Of a DNA stretch of 32,929 bases, positions 32,849-32,929 are shown piece by piece. The position numbers were made by a program, and so were the translations under genes. Positions within the stretch are counted from its first letter, which is position 1; every line of letters begins with the position of its first letter. The notes under the pieces are model-generated. The model ran no database searches. It was given only the letters and a program-made list of their open reading frames with translations, and was not told the DNA's origin. Origin of the DNA: Planctomycetota bacterium (lineage in GTDB: Bacteria > Planctomycetota > UBA1135 > GCA-002686595); the NCBI GenBank assembly GCA_016779205.1, contig JADHOC010000032.1, positions 1-32,929 on the forward strand, in the 5' to 3' direction.

Positions 32849-32929
32849 TCACTGGAAGGTGACCGTGTAGCCGTCCGAGAAGTTGGAGGTCGTTCCACCC
32901 GTTCCGTCGTTGTCACGGAACCACAGCTG
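32849..32929 (-). CDS. C-terminal fragment of an exported protein with the recurrent module
   Basis: Only the last 26 codons and the TGA (32849-32851) lie in the window, so the start is off the right edge. The residues QLWFRDNDGTGGTTSNFSDG then YTVTFQ match the end of the FG-GAP protein at 20960-22741 (HFQTWFRDN...TTSNFSDAVSIELR). This is the recurrent C-terminal module, so the full protein is probably exported. A hairpin terminator follows. Confidence 0.75.
   Translation of the reverse strand, partial: QLWFRDNDGTGGTTSNFSDGYTVTFQ

Overview
The window is a very GC-rich bacterial chromosome segment. It looks like a member of the Planctomycetota. The reasons are a Tat-exported Gfo/Idh/MocA oxidoreductase, a DUF1111-type di-haem protein with a C-terminal dockerin, several exported FG-GAP/VCBS proteins, a secreted beta-helix/PA14 lipoprotein, and a recurrent C-terminal export-associated module ending in (Q)xW(F/Y)RD...NFSDAV.. 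that I recall from planctomycetes of the Poly30/UBA1135 type. The assignment rests on protein style only; no rRNA or tRNA is present.

Region 1 (1-3.4 kb) is an accessory block, less GC-rich than the rest, with all genes on the minus strand. In transcription order it holds a 66-residue MerR/excisionase-like HTH protein, two tandem paralogous Pol-beta-superfamily nucleotidyltransferases, and a coiled-coil protein with two membrane segments that runs off the left edge. The genes overlap or nearly abut. The DNA upstream carries nested palindromes built on GTGACAG/CTGTCAC. This is the best candidate here for an undescribed system.

Region 2 (3.67-10.07 kb) is core-type metabolism and maintenance: an MnmD-like tRNA-modification methyltransferase, a Tat-exported Gfo/Idh oxidoreductase, a Xer-type recombinase translationally coupled to a small exported coiled-coil protein, a TetA-like MFS transporter, and divergently pabB, closed by an intrinsic terminator.

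Region 3 (10.2-15.5 kb) is a plus-strand run: an exported HEAT-repeat protein, a one-TM protein, an exported coiled-coil protein ending in four SDSKE(P/I)V repeats, xseA, and a GT2 glycosyltransferase overlapping xseA.

Region 4 (15.67-24.04 kb) is an export-rich plus-strand block: a dockerin-bearing di-haem protein, a cohesin-like exported protein, a large FG-GAP/UnbV-like/thioredoxin-like protein interrupted by an in-frame UGA, a second FG-GAP protein, a perfect 17-bp hairpin, a SAM methyltransferase and a coupled one-TM protein.

Region 5 (24.05-32.9 kb) holds nadA followed by a deoxyhypusine-synthase-family gene (minus), a beta-helix/PA14 lipoprotein (plus), an exported HEAT/TPR protein with a possible small upstream gene (minus), mnmG (plus), and the last 26 codons of another exported protein on the minus strand at the right edge. 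No insertion sequences, CRISPR arrays or RNA genes were seen.
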